From an uncultured Verrucomicrobiales bacterium (GTDB lineage: Bacteria > Verrucomicrobiota > Verrucomicrobiia > Verrucomicrobiales > DEV007), in NCBI GenBank assembly GCA_937891465.1, contig CALAHF010000105.1, positions 1-64,000 of the forward strand: 64,000 nucleotides of DNA, in the 5' to 3' direction. Every line of letters starts with the position of its first letter. Position 1 is the stretch's first letter. Shown here in pieces: positions 1 through 9,400 of the stretch. The position numbers and the translations under genes were made by a program. The notes beneath the pieces were generated by a model, which worked only from the letters and a program-made list of their open reading frames with translations, had not been told where the DNA came from and made no database searches.

Positions 1-857
1 ATCAGATCAACTCCCGCAATCGCCATCAGTTCATCGCCATCAAGGACAGAACCCGTTTCATCCGCCAGCAAAACGCGGTCCGCATCGCCGTCATGGGAAA
101 TCCCGACATCCGCTCCGGTTTCACGAACGAGTTCCTCAATCACTTCACCATGGGTGCAACCACATTCTTCGTTGATATTTACACCGTTGGGTCGGTTGTG
201 AAACGTGACCACTTCTGCTCCGAGATGCTTCAAAATCGCTTCGCTGGTTTCAAAACTCGCACCATTCGCGGTATCGAGCGCGATCTTTAAACCGTCAGCC
301 AGGTGATCTTCGACGCCCTCGCAAACAAAATGAACATAGCGATCCACCGCATTCTCCATCGGAGCGGTTCGACCTATTTTCCCAATCTCGCCAAACGGCT
401 CTTCGGATACCAAACGGGCTTCAATCGCTGCTTCCATTTCATCGGGCAATTTATAGCCATCCGGGCCGAAGAATTTGATGCCGTTGTCGTGAAACGGATT
501 GTGCGAGGCAGAAATCACGATCCCGAAATTCGCATTGATCTCCTTCGTCAACATCGCCACCGCCGGAGTGGGAATAACTCCGACAAGACGAACGTCGACA
601 CCACGCGAATTGAGTCCTGCTGCGATCGCCGCCTCCAACATATCGCAGGATTGCCGCGTATCTTTTCCAATCACGACCGTTGGCCAATCCCGGTTAAAAC
701 GATCCGATAGGGTTGGTTCATCGATCGAACCCTGTTGGTTCGCAAATACTTCCGCCACCGCCTGACCAAGTCGCAAAACGGTTTCAGGAGTGAGCGGGTA
801 AACGCCGGCACGCCCTCGAATTCCATCGGTTCCGAATAATTGAAGGGGCTGAGGCAT
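1..857 (-). CDS. glmM: Phosphoglucosamine mutase GlmM (C-terminus beyond window)
   Basis: Converts glucosamine-6-phosphate to glucosamine-1-phosphate in the cytoplasm, for peptidoglycan and LPS precursors. The N-terminal ~285 residues are present. They begin MPQPLQLFGTDGIRGRAG and carry the phosphoserine loop VISASHNPFHDNG and the metal-binding loop GISHDGDADR. The reading frame leaves the window at base 1. The start at 857 is the first ATG before the family's FGTDGIRG motif. It is the third gene of a cdaA-cdaR-glmM operon, an arrangement known from Firmicutes. Residues ~39-51 are encoded by a palindromic repeat (706-752) that lengthens the loop before VVIGKDTRQS; ordinary GlmM proteins are shorter here. 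Confidence 0.96.
   Translation of the reverse strand, partial: MPQPLQLFGTDGIRGRAGVYPLTPETVLRLGQAVAEVFANQQGSIDEPTLSDRFNRDWPTVVIGKDTRQSCDMLEAAIAAGLNSRGVDVRLVGVIPTPAVAMLTKEINANFGIVISASHNPFHDNGIKFFGPDGYKLPDEMEAAIEARLVSEEPFGEIGKIGRTAPMENAVDRYVHFVCEGVEDHLADGLKIALDTANGASFETSEAILKHLGAEVVTFHNRPNGVNINEECGCTHGEVIEELVRETGADVGISHDGDADRVLLADETGSVLDGDELMAIAGVDL
706..752. repeat. Palindromic repeat R1, in frame inside glmM
   Basis: The sequence contains atagggttggttcatcga followed by the opposing arm cgaaccctgttggttcg. It matches the repeat family found between genes elsewhere in this window. Read on the minus strand it encodes about 13 GlmM residues (ANQQGSIDEPTLS) without breaking the frame. Confidence 0.8.
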
Positions 858-921
858 ATGATCTAAAAGGAAAAAGAGAGCAGAAACAATACAGCTCACA
901 ACTCACACTCTTTGACGCCGC

Positions 922-1173
922 TCACGGAGCTGGAGGCGCGGGAGTTGTGGTATCGGCGCCCGGGATTGGACTGGTCAGAATATCGCTGGTTCCGTCGGGA
1001 GGCGTTTGAAGAATCGGCAAGCTGCCTTTCTCGGGCAATTTCTCGCCGGGAATTGGGAAACTGTATTGCGAATCCGTGCTGGAGCTCGACTTGACAAGAT
1101 ACCAAATTGCGAATGCCACAATCAGAGTCGAAATTTTGGTGAGCCAATTATTGAGAATCAGATTCTTCATCAT
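922..1173 (-). CDS. Minimal CdaR/YbbR-like membrane protein
   Basis: An 83-residue protein between cdaA and glmM, overlapping the end of cdaA by 26 bases. Its start (LTKISTLIVAFAIWYLVKSS) resembles the N-terminal membrane anchor of CdaR/YbbR, the partner that regulates diadenylate cyclase CdaA. It has one membrane segment at ~residues 10-27, then a Pro/Ser/Thr-rich tail (~residues 40-83). The repeated YbbR domains of ordinary CdaR are absent. The identification rests on the anchor and on gene order. I infer that it may still bind CdaA in the membrane. I saw no remnant YbbR domain in the other frames before glmM, so it looks like a short form and not a recent frameshift. Confidence 0.7.
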   Translation of the reverse strand: MMKNLILNNWLTKISTLIVAFAIWYLVKSSSSTDSQYSFPIPGEKLPEKGSLPILQTPPDGTSDILTSPIPGADTTTPAPPAP

Positions 1174-2026
1174 CTTTTTCCTCCCTGTTTTTGGCTTTTG
1201 ATTCAGACTCGTCAGTGGATTCGTCTTCGTTCTCGTTCTCGTCTTCTTCGCTGTCGTCTTCGACGAAAAACAACTCCTTCAAGCGGTCCCGCAGTTGATC
1301 CTCAGATAAATCAGCTTCCAGCTTACCTTCGGTCGCGATCGAGATTCGACCTGTTTCCTCGGAAACGACGAGTGCAATCGCATCGGATTCTTCGGTAATC
1401 CCCATTGAGGCTCGATGCCGAAGCCCAATGCTGCGGTCGCTCATTTCACGTTGAGTCAGCGGAAACACACAGCCCGCCCCGAGAATGCGTTCATCTCCGA
1501 GTCGAACAATCATCCCACCGTCGTGCAGCGTGGTTCCAGAATAAAAAATGGTGCTGACCAGCTCAGTCGACAATCGGCTATCCATTTCGACACCCGTTTC
1601 GAGATACTGCTTCAAATCGATCGAGCGCTGAATCGCAATCAAAGCTCCCACTCGTCGATGAGAAAGCGACTCTGCGATTTCGACAAGTTTTTCGGTAAAC
1701 TCTGTTCGGGCTTGCTCGGAAAAGGACGAAAACAATTTATGGCTTCCGAGTTCTGCCAACGCCCGGCGCAGTTCCGGCACGAAAATAACGACCAGCGCGA
1801 TCGGAAGAAAGATGGACACATACGCCAATACGCGCGTAATCACGATGAGATCTAACGCCATTGCAATCAACGTCATGCCGATGAAAATTGAAATCAGCGC
1901 AATGAAAATTCGGGCACCCCGCGTGGCTCGGAAATACCGATAGGTCTGATAAATGATGAACCACAGAATGAGTACCTCGACCACGGCGCGCCAGTAGTCT
2001 TCGATGTAGGTCAATAAGTCGTCCAT
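1148..2026 (-). CDS. cdaA: Diadenylate cyclase CdaA (DAC domain)
   Basis: Makes cyclic di-AMP from two ATP at the membrane. The 292-residue protein has three membrane segments within residues ~15-85, then a DAC domain with the hallmark DGG motif (TTLHDGGMIV) and the RHR motif (GLRHRASMGITEESDA), both needed for ATP binding and catalysis. The C-terminal ~40 residues form a very acidic Glu/Asp/Ser tail that the typical enzyme lacks. It is the first gene of a cdaA-cdaR-glmM operon, which links c-di-AMP to cell wall precursor supply. The start at 2026 leaves a short hydrophilic N-terminus before the first helix. Confidence 0.95.
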   Translation of the reverse strand: MDDLLTYIEDYWRAVVEVLILWFIIYQTYRYFRATRGARIFIALISIFIGMTLIAMALDLIVITRVLAYVSIFLPIALVVIFVPELRRALAELGSHKLFSSFSEQARTEFTEKLVEIAESLSHRRVGALIAIQRSIDLKQYLETGVEMDSRLSTELVSTIFYSGTTLHDGGMIVRLGDERILGAGCVFPLTQREMSDRSIGLRHRASMGITEESDAIALVVSEETGRISIATEGKLEADLSEDQLRDRLKELFFVEDDSEEDENENEDESTDESESKAKNREEKDDEESDSQ

Positions 2027-2126
2027 TTACGATCCGTCAGAGAGAAAGTTGAGGTAAGTGCATAATTTACGTCGAAACGTAATGATTGCCGCAATTTTTG
2101 AGTGGCTCTTTCGATTTTTCTGATAA

Positions 2127-3710
2127 TCACGGATTCAGAATAGCCTGAATCCGATGGCCTTTCCGACTCATAATCATAACCGATTGACGGTCTTTAGGTA
2201 ACGAGCCTAGTAAATCGTAAAACGTCTCAACCGAAGACACTGGATCACGATTGATGAAGTGAATCAAATCGCCGGGCGCAAAACTGGCAGCCGCTTGTGA
2301 ACCTGCGCTGACTTTTGAGATAATGACCGCTGGGGATTTTGAATCGAGCCCAACTGCCTGGCGCTCTGCCGGCGTCAAATCACGAACCGAAATACCAAGT
2401 GCCTCCGTAATGGTTTGGCCGCTTGCAGTGATATCGCTGCGTAATTTCAGCGATCGAGTGTCCGGTCGCTCTGCGATCACTGCTTTCAACGACTTGAGTT
2501 TCCCTCTGCTTAAAACGGTGAGCGCCACTTCGTCTCCGGAATTCTTTTTACGAATCCGCTGCAATGTTTCTTCAGCAGAATTTGTCTCCCGACCATCAAA
2601 TTTCAAAATCAAATCGCCCGGTAATGCTCCGGCGGCTTCCGCTGGCGAGTCCTTCATCACTTCGCGGACGATCGCTCCTCGAGCACTTTGCAGACCAAGG
2701 CCACGGGCAATTCGAGGAGATAAATTCGACAATTCCAAACCGAGATAACCCCGAATCAACGGTTGGCCGTGAGCAATTGCTTCAAAAACTTCGCGCACAT
2801 CATTCGATGGAATCGCCAATCCGATTCCCTGCCACACGTGAACATTCTCTTGTCCGGTAAAAATCGCGACGTTGATCCCAATCAACTCTCCATGAATATC
2901 GATCAGCGGACCGCCGGAATTACCGGGGTTAATTACGGCATCGACCTGAAAATACTCATTATCACCATCCGAAAGTCGCCGTTGCTTTGCACTGACAATT
3001 CCGCGGGTAACGGTTTCACTCAAGCCAAACGGATTTCCGACCGCGAGCACCATTTCGCCAACATTCACCTCATCTGAATCTCCAAAAGGAAGTGCCTCAA
3101 ATTTTGGAAGCGGCGTTGTGCCATCCGCCGGGATGATTTTTAAAACCGCGATATCAACATTGGGATCACTCCCGATCCATTTGGCTCCATATTGCCCACC
3201 ATCATGAGTCGTAATTTGAATCGAATCCACCCCGGCGACCACGTGATGATTGGTCAGCACATAGCCATCGTCCGAAACAATCACGCCTGAACCCAGACCA
3301 GGTGTTTGACGATTACTTCGGCGATAGCCAAAAAAACCAAAGGGGTCCACTGGGACAAGCGCCTCGGTCGTTTTTGTGGTGTTGATACTTACCACTGATG
3401 GCACCACCGAACTCGTAAGATCTGATAAAGACCGATTCACCCGCTCCAGCAACTCCGTTCCGTTCAAATCGAGGTCTGACTCGCCTTTCGAAATCGGTTT
3501 GGCGACAACTTTTGGAATTTCCGCCTGCCCCAAAATCGCGTCTTTGATTTTTCCATCGGCCACGGCAGGAGAAACGGGAGTTCCTTCCAGTAAATCGAAG
3601 ATATTGTACCGATCCTCATCACTATGACGATCGATGAAATGCTTGTATCCGAAACCGGCAAGCGCAAGTGCTGTAACGAGAATAATGCTGTTTGCGAGCA
3701 GTCTAAACAT
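2127..3710 (-). CDS. HtrA/Deg-type periplasmic serine protease with two PDZ domains
   Basis: An envelope protease/chaperone for misfolded exported proteins. The 527-residue protein has an N-terminal membrane segment (residues ~5-22) that is probably a signal anchor. A trypsin-like domain follows with the triad His156 (TNHHVV), Asp186 (NVDIAVLKI) and Ser265 (NPGNSGGPL). Two PDZ domains lie at ~residues 315-410 and ~430-520. A ~75-residue hydrophilic linker separates the anchor from the protease. It lies between a thioredoxin-like exported protein (upstream) and cdaA (100 bp downstream). Which Deg subtype it is cannot be told from the sequence alone. Confidence 0.94.
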   Translation of the reverse strand: MFRLLANSIILVTALALAGFGYKHFIDRHSDEDRYNIFDLLEGTPVSPAVADGKIKDAILGQAEIPKVVAKPISKGESDLDLNGTELLERVNRSLSDLTSSVVPSVVSINTTKTTEALVPVDPFGFFGYRRSNRQTPGLGSGVIVSDDGYVLTNHHVVAGVDSIQITTHDGGQYGAKWIGSDPNVDIAVLKIIPADGTTPLPKFEALPFGDSDEVNVGEMVLAVGNPFGLSETVTRGIVSAKQRRLSDGDNEYFQVDAVINPGNSGGPLIDIHGELIGINVAIFTGQENVHVWQGIGLAIPSNDVREVFEAIAHGQPLIRGYLGLELSNLSPRIARGLGLQSARGAIVREVMKDSPAEAAGALPGDLILKFDGRETNSAEETLQRIRKKNSGDEVALTVLSRGKLKSLKAVIAERPDTRSLKLRSDITASGQTITEALGISVRDLTPAERQAVGLDSKSPAVIISKVSAGSQAAASFAPGDLIHFINRDPVSSVETFYDLLGSLPKDRQSVMIMSRKGHRIQAILNP

Positions 3711-3749
3711 GAGACAGTTGGAGCGTTAGATGGTGAAAATCAGGTAATT

Positions 3750-4793
3750 TTACTTAGCCCCGACCACTTCATCAATCGTCGGGAAAGATGCAGCGAATGC
3801 GCGATCATCTTCAGACAACGTCTTGATTGAAACCGTCCACTGTTCGCCATTCACGCCCATTAGCGTCACCAAATCAGGATCCCGTCTGATAAATTTGGCA
3901 AAAATGATCGTGTCTTTCTCTCCTCCCTGCCAATCACGATACCCGTGTTTCCCGAGCATTTTCTTGCGATATTTGCTCTGTTCAAGGATCGGCCACGTCT
4001 GTTGTTTCAGTCGATTAAAATAATCCACGGCCTTCCCTTTTTTATATCCTGACAGGTGGCAATCCACCTCCCCTTTCGGATTAAAAATCAGCACGTTCGG
4101 ATAACCTTTGACCTTAAATTTTTCCTTCCAGTCCCGCAACGGTTGTGATGCATCCGTTATGTTCCGAGGATAATTCAAATAGCAGATGATCAGATTCTCC
4201 TTCACGTATTCGTTGAATGATTTGGTTGAGAAAACCTCTTCACTCAATCGCATCGCCGTGGGATTCCAATCACCGGTCATCAGCAGCAGCAGCGGCTTCT
4301 GTTCCCGCTCGGCTCGAAGAAAAGCATAGTGCGGATTGATTTCCCACCAGGCACTGTCCGGATCATCTGGAAATACTTTGACTCGCTCAGGACGAGTTTC
4401 TTCAATCGCATAGGCATTTGCCTGAGAACCACCTCGCGAAATTGCTCCAGTTCCAATACCCGGCATTTCGGAATTATTAACCCCGGGAACAATTTTATCG
4501 GGTCCCGTCGGGACTGATTTGGCAGGAGCCGCCGGAACTTTGGGCAGCGGCTCATTCGATGGAATCGGAATCGAATTGGGGATCTCACGGCGAGTTTCAC
4601 TCGGTAACATCGGGACTCCCCCTCCCTTTGATTGCGGCATCTTTGGCTTCGCGCCCGGTGGAGGAGGCAGCAGCGGCCGGTCTCTGGAAAAGAACAATTG
4701 CTCCGAGGTCGGCGGATTTTGGCCGATCGCAGTGGGTCCAAGCACCGCCGCAAGTCCGATTGCGACGAGTTGAATCTGTAGATTTCGTTTCAC
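3750..4793 (-). CDS. Exported thioredoxin-fold protein with C-terminal SHD1-like domain
   Basis: The GTG at 4793 (VKRNLQIQLVAIGLAAVLG) puts a clear signal peptide at the N-terminus. The open frame extends to 4853, but that would bury the signal peptide. A Pro-rich linker (to ~residue 130) is followed by a thioredoxin-like domain (LLLMTGDWNPTAMRLSEEVF, then GYPNVLIFNPKGE). The active-site Cys pair is missing: WNPTAM stands where WCxxC would be, so it is probably not a redox enzyme. The last ~65 residues (DWQGGEKDTIIFAKFIRRD to TLSEDDRAFA) resemble the SHD1 domain common in PVC exported proteins. The function is unknown. A palindromic repeat (R2) lies just upstream. Confidence 0.75.
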   Translation of the reverse strand: MKRNLQIQLVAIGLAAVLGPTAIGQNPPTSEQLFFSRDRPLLPPPPGAKPKMPQSKGGGVPMLPSETRREIPNSIPIPSNEPLPKVPAAPAKSVPTGPDKIVPGVNNSEMPGIGTGAISRGGSQANAYAIEETRPERVKVFPDDPDSAWWEINPHYAFLRAEREQKPLLLLMTGDWNPTAMRLSEEVFSTKSFNEYVKENLIICYLNYPRNITDASQPLRDWKEKFKVKGYPNVLIFNPKGEVDCHLSGYKKGKAVDYFNRLKQQTWPILEQSKYRKKMLGKHGYRDWQGGEKDTIIFAKFIRRDPDLVTLMGVNGEQWTVSIKTLSEDDRAFAASFPTIDEVVGAK

Positions 4794-4842
4794 GTGTTTC
4801 AAAAAAAGGTAACCGATTCTGCCGCTTTCGAAAAGCAACGTT

Positions 4843-4890
4843 TCACGAGTCAACAGGGTTGGTTAATCGAATGCACCCTGTTACTTCGTA
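4843..4890. repeat. Palindromic repeat R2, head-to-head
   Basis: The arms tcacgagtcaacagggtt and accctgttacttcgta oppose each other around ggttaatcgaatg. It lies between the MOSC gene and the thioredoxin-like gene, just upstream of the latter's start. Confidence 0.8.
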
Positions 4891-4896
4891 AAACGT

Positions 4897-5355
4897 CTAC
4901 GAATCGATTTTTAAAATACCATCCGAAAGGATTTTGGCGCGAAGCCCTCCGTTTCCTTTCAATTCCAATTCTGCTCCTTTGTGGAATGCCTGTTCCATCC
5001 AATAGCAGGGCGCACATTCCTGCGTGCCCAAAAAAGTGACGCCTTGAATTTCAAACGTCTCGTCGATCAATTCATTCAAATTCACATCGGAGACGATGAC
5101 GTTGCGTCGAAATGACTCCGTGCCCTTGTCATTCACGTCGAATTTTTCGCAAAGTTTCTCGTAAATTTCCTGCGAGAAAAACGTGATTTGTCCTTTGTAA
5201 TCAGGCTTGAAATCGAAAAACCGATCTCCGCGAATCCCGCTTCCCGCAACGCACTCAATCTCGTCGACTTCCACCATAGGCTCAGCTCCGGGTTCCATCC
5301 CGTGATGCCCAAAATAATTGTGGTCTTTCGACAAATACAATTTTCGAATTTTCAC
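4897..5355 (-). CDS. MOSC domain protein
   Basis: MOSC domains bind a sulfur-carrying ligand, such as the molybdenum cofactor, through a conserved cysteine. This protein has the family pattern HNYFGHHG, then VDEIECVAGSGIRGDRFF, then GTQECAPCYWME with the conserved Cys. With the GTG start at 5355 it is 152 residues and begins VKIRKLYLSKDHN, as family members do. The frame is open to 5418, but that start would overlap the upstream PPIase gene by about 50 bases. It follows the PPIase gene directly. The substrate is unknown. No molybdopterin biosynthesis gene lies nearby. Confidence 0.85.
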   Translation of the reverse strand: MKIRKLYLSKDHNYFGHHGMEPGAEPMVEVDEIECVAGSGIRGDRFFDFKPDYKGQITFFSQEIYEKLCEKFDVNDKGTESFRRNVIVSDVNLNELIDETFEIQGVTFLGTQECAPCYWMEQAFHKGAELELKGNGGLRAKILSDGILKIDS

Positions 5356-5365
5356 GGACGGCGAT

Positions 5366-6361
5366 TTAATAAACTCGAATATTCGAATCGCGACGGAGCT
5401 GATTGATCCAACGCTCAAAGTTTTCTCTTCGCTTTTCCGCAGTGAGACGCTTGTCTACTTGATCGCGAATTGCGCTGAGAGGCGGGGCCTTTCCACCGAC
5501 CTTTGAATCGACTTTAAAGAGACGCCAAAACGGGCCGTCATCAAAAACTTCGCTCACTTGTCCCGCAGGAAGGCTGAAAACGAAGTTCGTGATTTTTTTA
5601 TTGAGAACGTTCCGATCAATCAAACCAACCGAACCACCAGCAGCTGAAAAACTATCTGCGGAATTTGCCTTTGCCAATGTCGCAAAGTCGCTGGAGCCGC
5701 TGACAAGCTTAGATCGAATGCTTTTGATGAGCTTTTCCTGAGCTTCTTTGGAGCTGTCCAAGCCTTCTTTCCCAATCGACAACATTCGGAGATTCAACTT
5801 TGGGTCTTCCGCGTAATCAGCTTTATAACGATCGTAAGCCTCTTCGATTTCCTTCGGGGTGTTCAGAATCTGGCCACCACCCGGAGGCAGGCTGTTTCGA
5901 GAACGAAGCGCCTGAACTGCAATTTGGTCTGCCTGAACTTTCCGAAACTGAGGGAATGTCATTCCCGTGTCTTTCAACTCTTTGAGAAATTTGTCCTGAT
6001 CCCCTTTGAAACGATCTTTCACAAATTTATCCACCGCTTCGGAAACGATGTGCTCCTTGATTTCGCCGCCGAGTTTTTTGAATTCACTGAGAATTAACTT
6101 CCGCTCGATCAGATCTTCCAACGCACGTCCTTGCATCGCTTTGATCTCGGCCTCCATTTGCGGTTTAGTGACACGCCCTTTGTTCTGCATCAGATAAACC
6201 TGAATTTGGGTCTGAATCGCCGTATCCACCTCCAACCCCGTGATCGGCTCACCATTTACGGTGGCGCGCATGCTGTTGATTTCGGTGACTTGGGATTTGA
6301 CCGATCCGATCGTCGAGAAGAGAGCGATCAAAGCCGTAGTCGCTATGCCTGAAATTTTCAT
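5366..6361 (-). CDS. SurA-like periplasmic peptidyl-prolyl isomerase
   Basis: Probably an outer-membrane protein chaperone. The start at 6361 (MKISGIATTALIALFSTIGS) gives a clean signal peptide; an upstream GTG at 6400 would add 13 charged residues. A SurA_N-like helical region (~residues 25-170, with VNGEPITGLEVDTAI and LEDLIERKLILSEFKKLG) is followed by one parvulin/PpiC domain (~residues 180-290, ending SAAGGSVGLIDR and FSLPAGQVSEVF). E. coli SurA has two parvulin domains, and this 331-residue form has one. It follows mfd after 39 bases, in the same direction. Confidence 0.88.
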   Translation of the reverse strand: MKISGIATTALIALFSTIGSVKSQVTEINSMRATVNGEPITGLEVDTAIQTQIQVYLMQNKGRVTKPQMEAEIKAMQGRALEDLIERKLILSEFKKLGGEIKEHIVSEAVDKFVKDRFKGDQDKFLKELKDTGMTFPQFRKVQADQIAVQALRSRNSLPPGGGQILNTPKEIEEAYDRYKADYAEDPKLNLRMLSIGKEGLDSSKEAQEKLIKSIRSKLVSGSSDFATLAKANSADSFSAAGGSVGLIDRNVLNKKITNFVFSLPAGQVSEVFDDGPFWRLFKVDSKVGGKAPPLSAIRDQVDKRLTAEKRRENFERWINQLRRDSNIRVY

Positions 6362-6400
6362 GTTATTGGGTTTTCTGTTTCTGTGAAGATCATAGCGCAC

Positions 6401-9400
6401 TCAAATCGATTTTACGAGTTCAAGAGCGTCCTCCAACCATTCCTCGGGTGTGTCTCCATCTAAACGGGGAAACTTACCGTTTATTTGAAGGTAATTGCCT
6501 TTTTTTGTAAGCATTAATTTACGATCATTGATCTCTAAGGCACCAAAACCATTGAGCGCGGCTCGAACTTTCAATTCGGTACAGCTGAGTAAATTTTCTG
6601 TTGGAACCGGTGGTCGGCCAAATCGATCCCGCCAATTTTGTCGCAGCTCGTCGAGTTCTTTCAATCGCGAAACCTCGGCCAACTCACGATAGGCGGTGAT
6701 TCGGAGTCGAGCCTCAGGCATGTAATCGGCCGGAATGTAGCCGGGTAACGAATCTCCGGGGGCCCGCTGATAGTGAGTTTCGTTGGTGCAGAGAAAATCG
6801 ATATGCACCGGCATGTCGCAGCGATCCGCCGAGGGTTCGCCTTTCAATTTTGATACGCTTTGCTTCAGCAACTGGCAGTATAAATCGAACCCAATTGCCG
6901 CAATGTGACCGCTTTGCTGAGTACCAAGAAGGTTTCCTGCGCCCCGAATTTCGAGGTCACGCATTGCAATTTTGAAGCCAGCTCCGAGTGACGAGTATTG
7001 CTTGATCGCATTGATTCGCTTTTGAGCATCGCCTCCCGTCAACATGTCCTTAGGCAGCATCAAATACGAATATGCCCGTCGATCAGCCCGACCTACGCGG
7101 CCTCGCAACTGATACAAATCAGCCAATCCAAAACGATCCGCTCGATCGATAATAATCGTGTTCGCATTGGGAATATCGACGCCACTTTCAATGATCGTCG
7201 TGCAAACCAACACGTCGCATTCGTGATTGATGAACCGTTTCATTACGTCTTCGAGCTCATCGTTGCCCATTTGTCCATGGCCAATTTCAACCCGGGCGTC
7301 CGGCACCAGTTTTTGGATCCGCGTTTTCATTCCACGGATGGTTTTCACCCGATTATGCAGGAAGAAAACCTGTCCCTCACGGGCGAGCTCTTTTTCAACC
7401 GCTGAGCGGATCACCTTTTCATCATAGGGACAAATCGACGTTGCCACGGCTCGCCGATTTGCAGGCGGCGTGTCGATCGTGGACATTTCTTTCACGCCCA
7501 TGAGCGATAAATAGAGCGTCCTCGGGATGGGAGTCGCCGAAAGGGTCAGGACATCGACAAACCGGAAAATCTCTTTGAATCGTTCTTTGTGAGAAACACC
7601 AAACCGTTGTTCCTCATCGATAACCACGAGTCCAAGATCTTTGTAACGAACGTCTTTTGAAATCAGACGATGCGTTCCGATGACCATATCAACGGTGCCA
7701 TTGGCCAATCCTTCGACGGTTTTTCGTTGCTCACCAGGTGACCGATAACGGCTCAGCAATTCGATTTTCACCGGGAAATCCGACATCCGCTCCCGGAAAT
7801 TGTGATAATGCTGATCGGCTAACACCGTTGTCGGAGCCAGCATCGCCACCTGCTTTCCAGACATCATCGCCTTGAATGCTGCCCGAATGGCGACTTCGGT
7901 TTTTCCAAATCCCACATCGCCACAGACCAGTCGGTCCATGCAACCCGGTTGCTCCATGTCCTCTTTGGTCGCCTCAATCGCTCGTAGTTGATCCGGCGTT
8001 TCTTTGTAAATGAACGCGTTCTCGAATTCCCACTGCCATTTGTTGTCAGGCGGATGAGCAAAGCCAGTCTGCGTTTCACGCTCAGCTTGGATTTGTAACA
8101 ACCGCTCCGCGTATTCGAGAATCGACTTTTCGGTCTTCTCCCGCGTCTTTGCCCAACGTTGATCACCGAGACGACTTAATTTCGGAGCGTTTTTCCCTGA
8201 GCCCACGTAGCGGGAAACGAGATGAGCCTGATCGAGCGGAACATAGAGCCGCGCAAATTCGGCATACTCGATTTCCATGACCTCCTCGTTTTTGATCCCG
8301 TTCCGCGTGTCATTTTCGCGTTCTTTGATCCCCCGGAATTTTCCGATTCCGTAATCCGAATGCACCACGAGATCGCCGTAATTGAATTCCCGAAGGCTCG
8401 CCTGCTGCTGATTTGATACTCGCTTTTGAGCCAGTTTGTAACGCCGGCGCGATCGGTGATTCTGATACCGCCCAAAAATCTCCGCATCGCTCAGCACTGC
8501 AATTTTGGCTTCAGGAATGGTAAATCCCCGCGCCAATGAACCGAACATCGTTTTTAGAAATCCGTCTTCAAAAGCATCCGCGAAAACGAGTTCTGAAAAC
8601 CGCTCTTTCTCACCGATTGAATTGAACGACATCGCCACGGTCCATTTGTCGCGTCGCCATTCGGCAAGCTGGCTGGCAAAATCGGCTCGTTTTTGCTCTT
8701 GCAGCACAAAATCGCCCGCCTCGAATGTCCCGACGGGGTTCGCATAACACGGCGTCGCATCCGTTTCATCATCCGCGAATTCCGCTGAGATGTGAACATG
8801 CGCATCATCAACTTCAGCGTCGATATTGATAATGAGATCGTTCTTGCCGACATAATCGGCCAGAGTCGCGGTTTGCTCCAAATTTGCTTCACTGAGCAGG
8901 ACTTCCGTGGAATCGACTTTCTCAACCGACGTCTGCGAATCAACATCAAAAACCCGAATCGAATCGATTTCGTCACCAAACAATTCAATTCGAACCGGAT
9001 CGCGACCCTGGTATGCAAAAACATCGATGATTCCTCCACGAACCGCATACTGGCCTCGGCGAAACACTTGAGCGGACGATTCATATCCAGCGCCCTCCAA
9101 CTGCCCCACAAACCTCTCCGAATTCAGCTCTTCCCCTACCTTAAACAAAGCCGTGTGATCCGTCAGCGTATTCGGGGCTGGCGCATCTTCTTCAAAACTC
9201 GCCCCACAGATCACGATCACCAATGGCTGATCTAATTTCGTAGTTCGCCGCTCGTGAACTTCCTTCAATACCGCGAGTCGTTCCGCAGCAGACTCCGGGT
9301 CCGGCAGGGCTTCATCAAATCCCGCCCACTCGTATTCAGGCAGCATCATGGCGTTCTCCACACCCCACAACGGCAGCTCGTTGATAATATTTTCCTGAAC

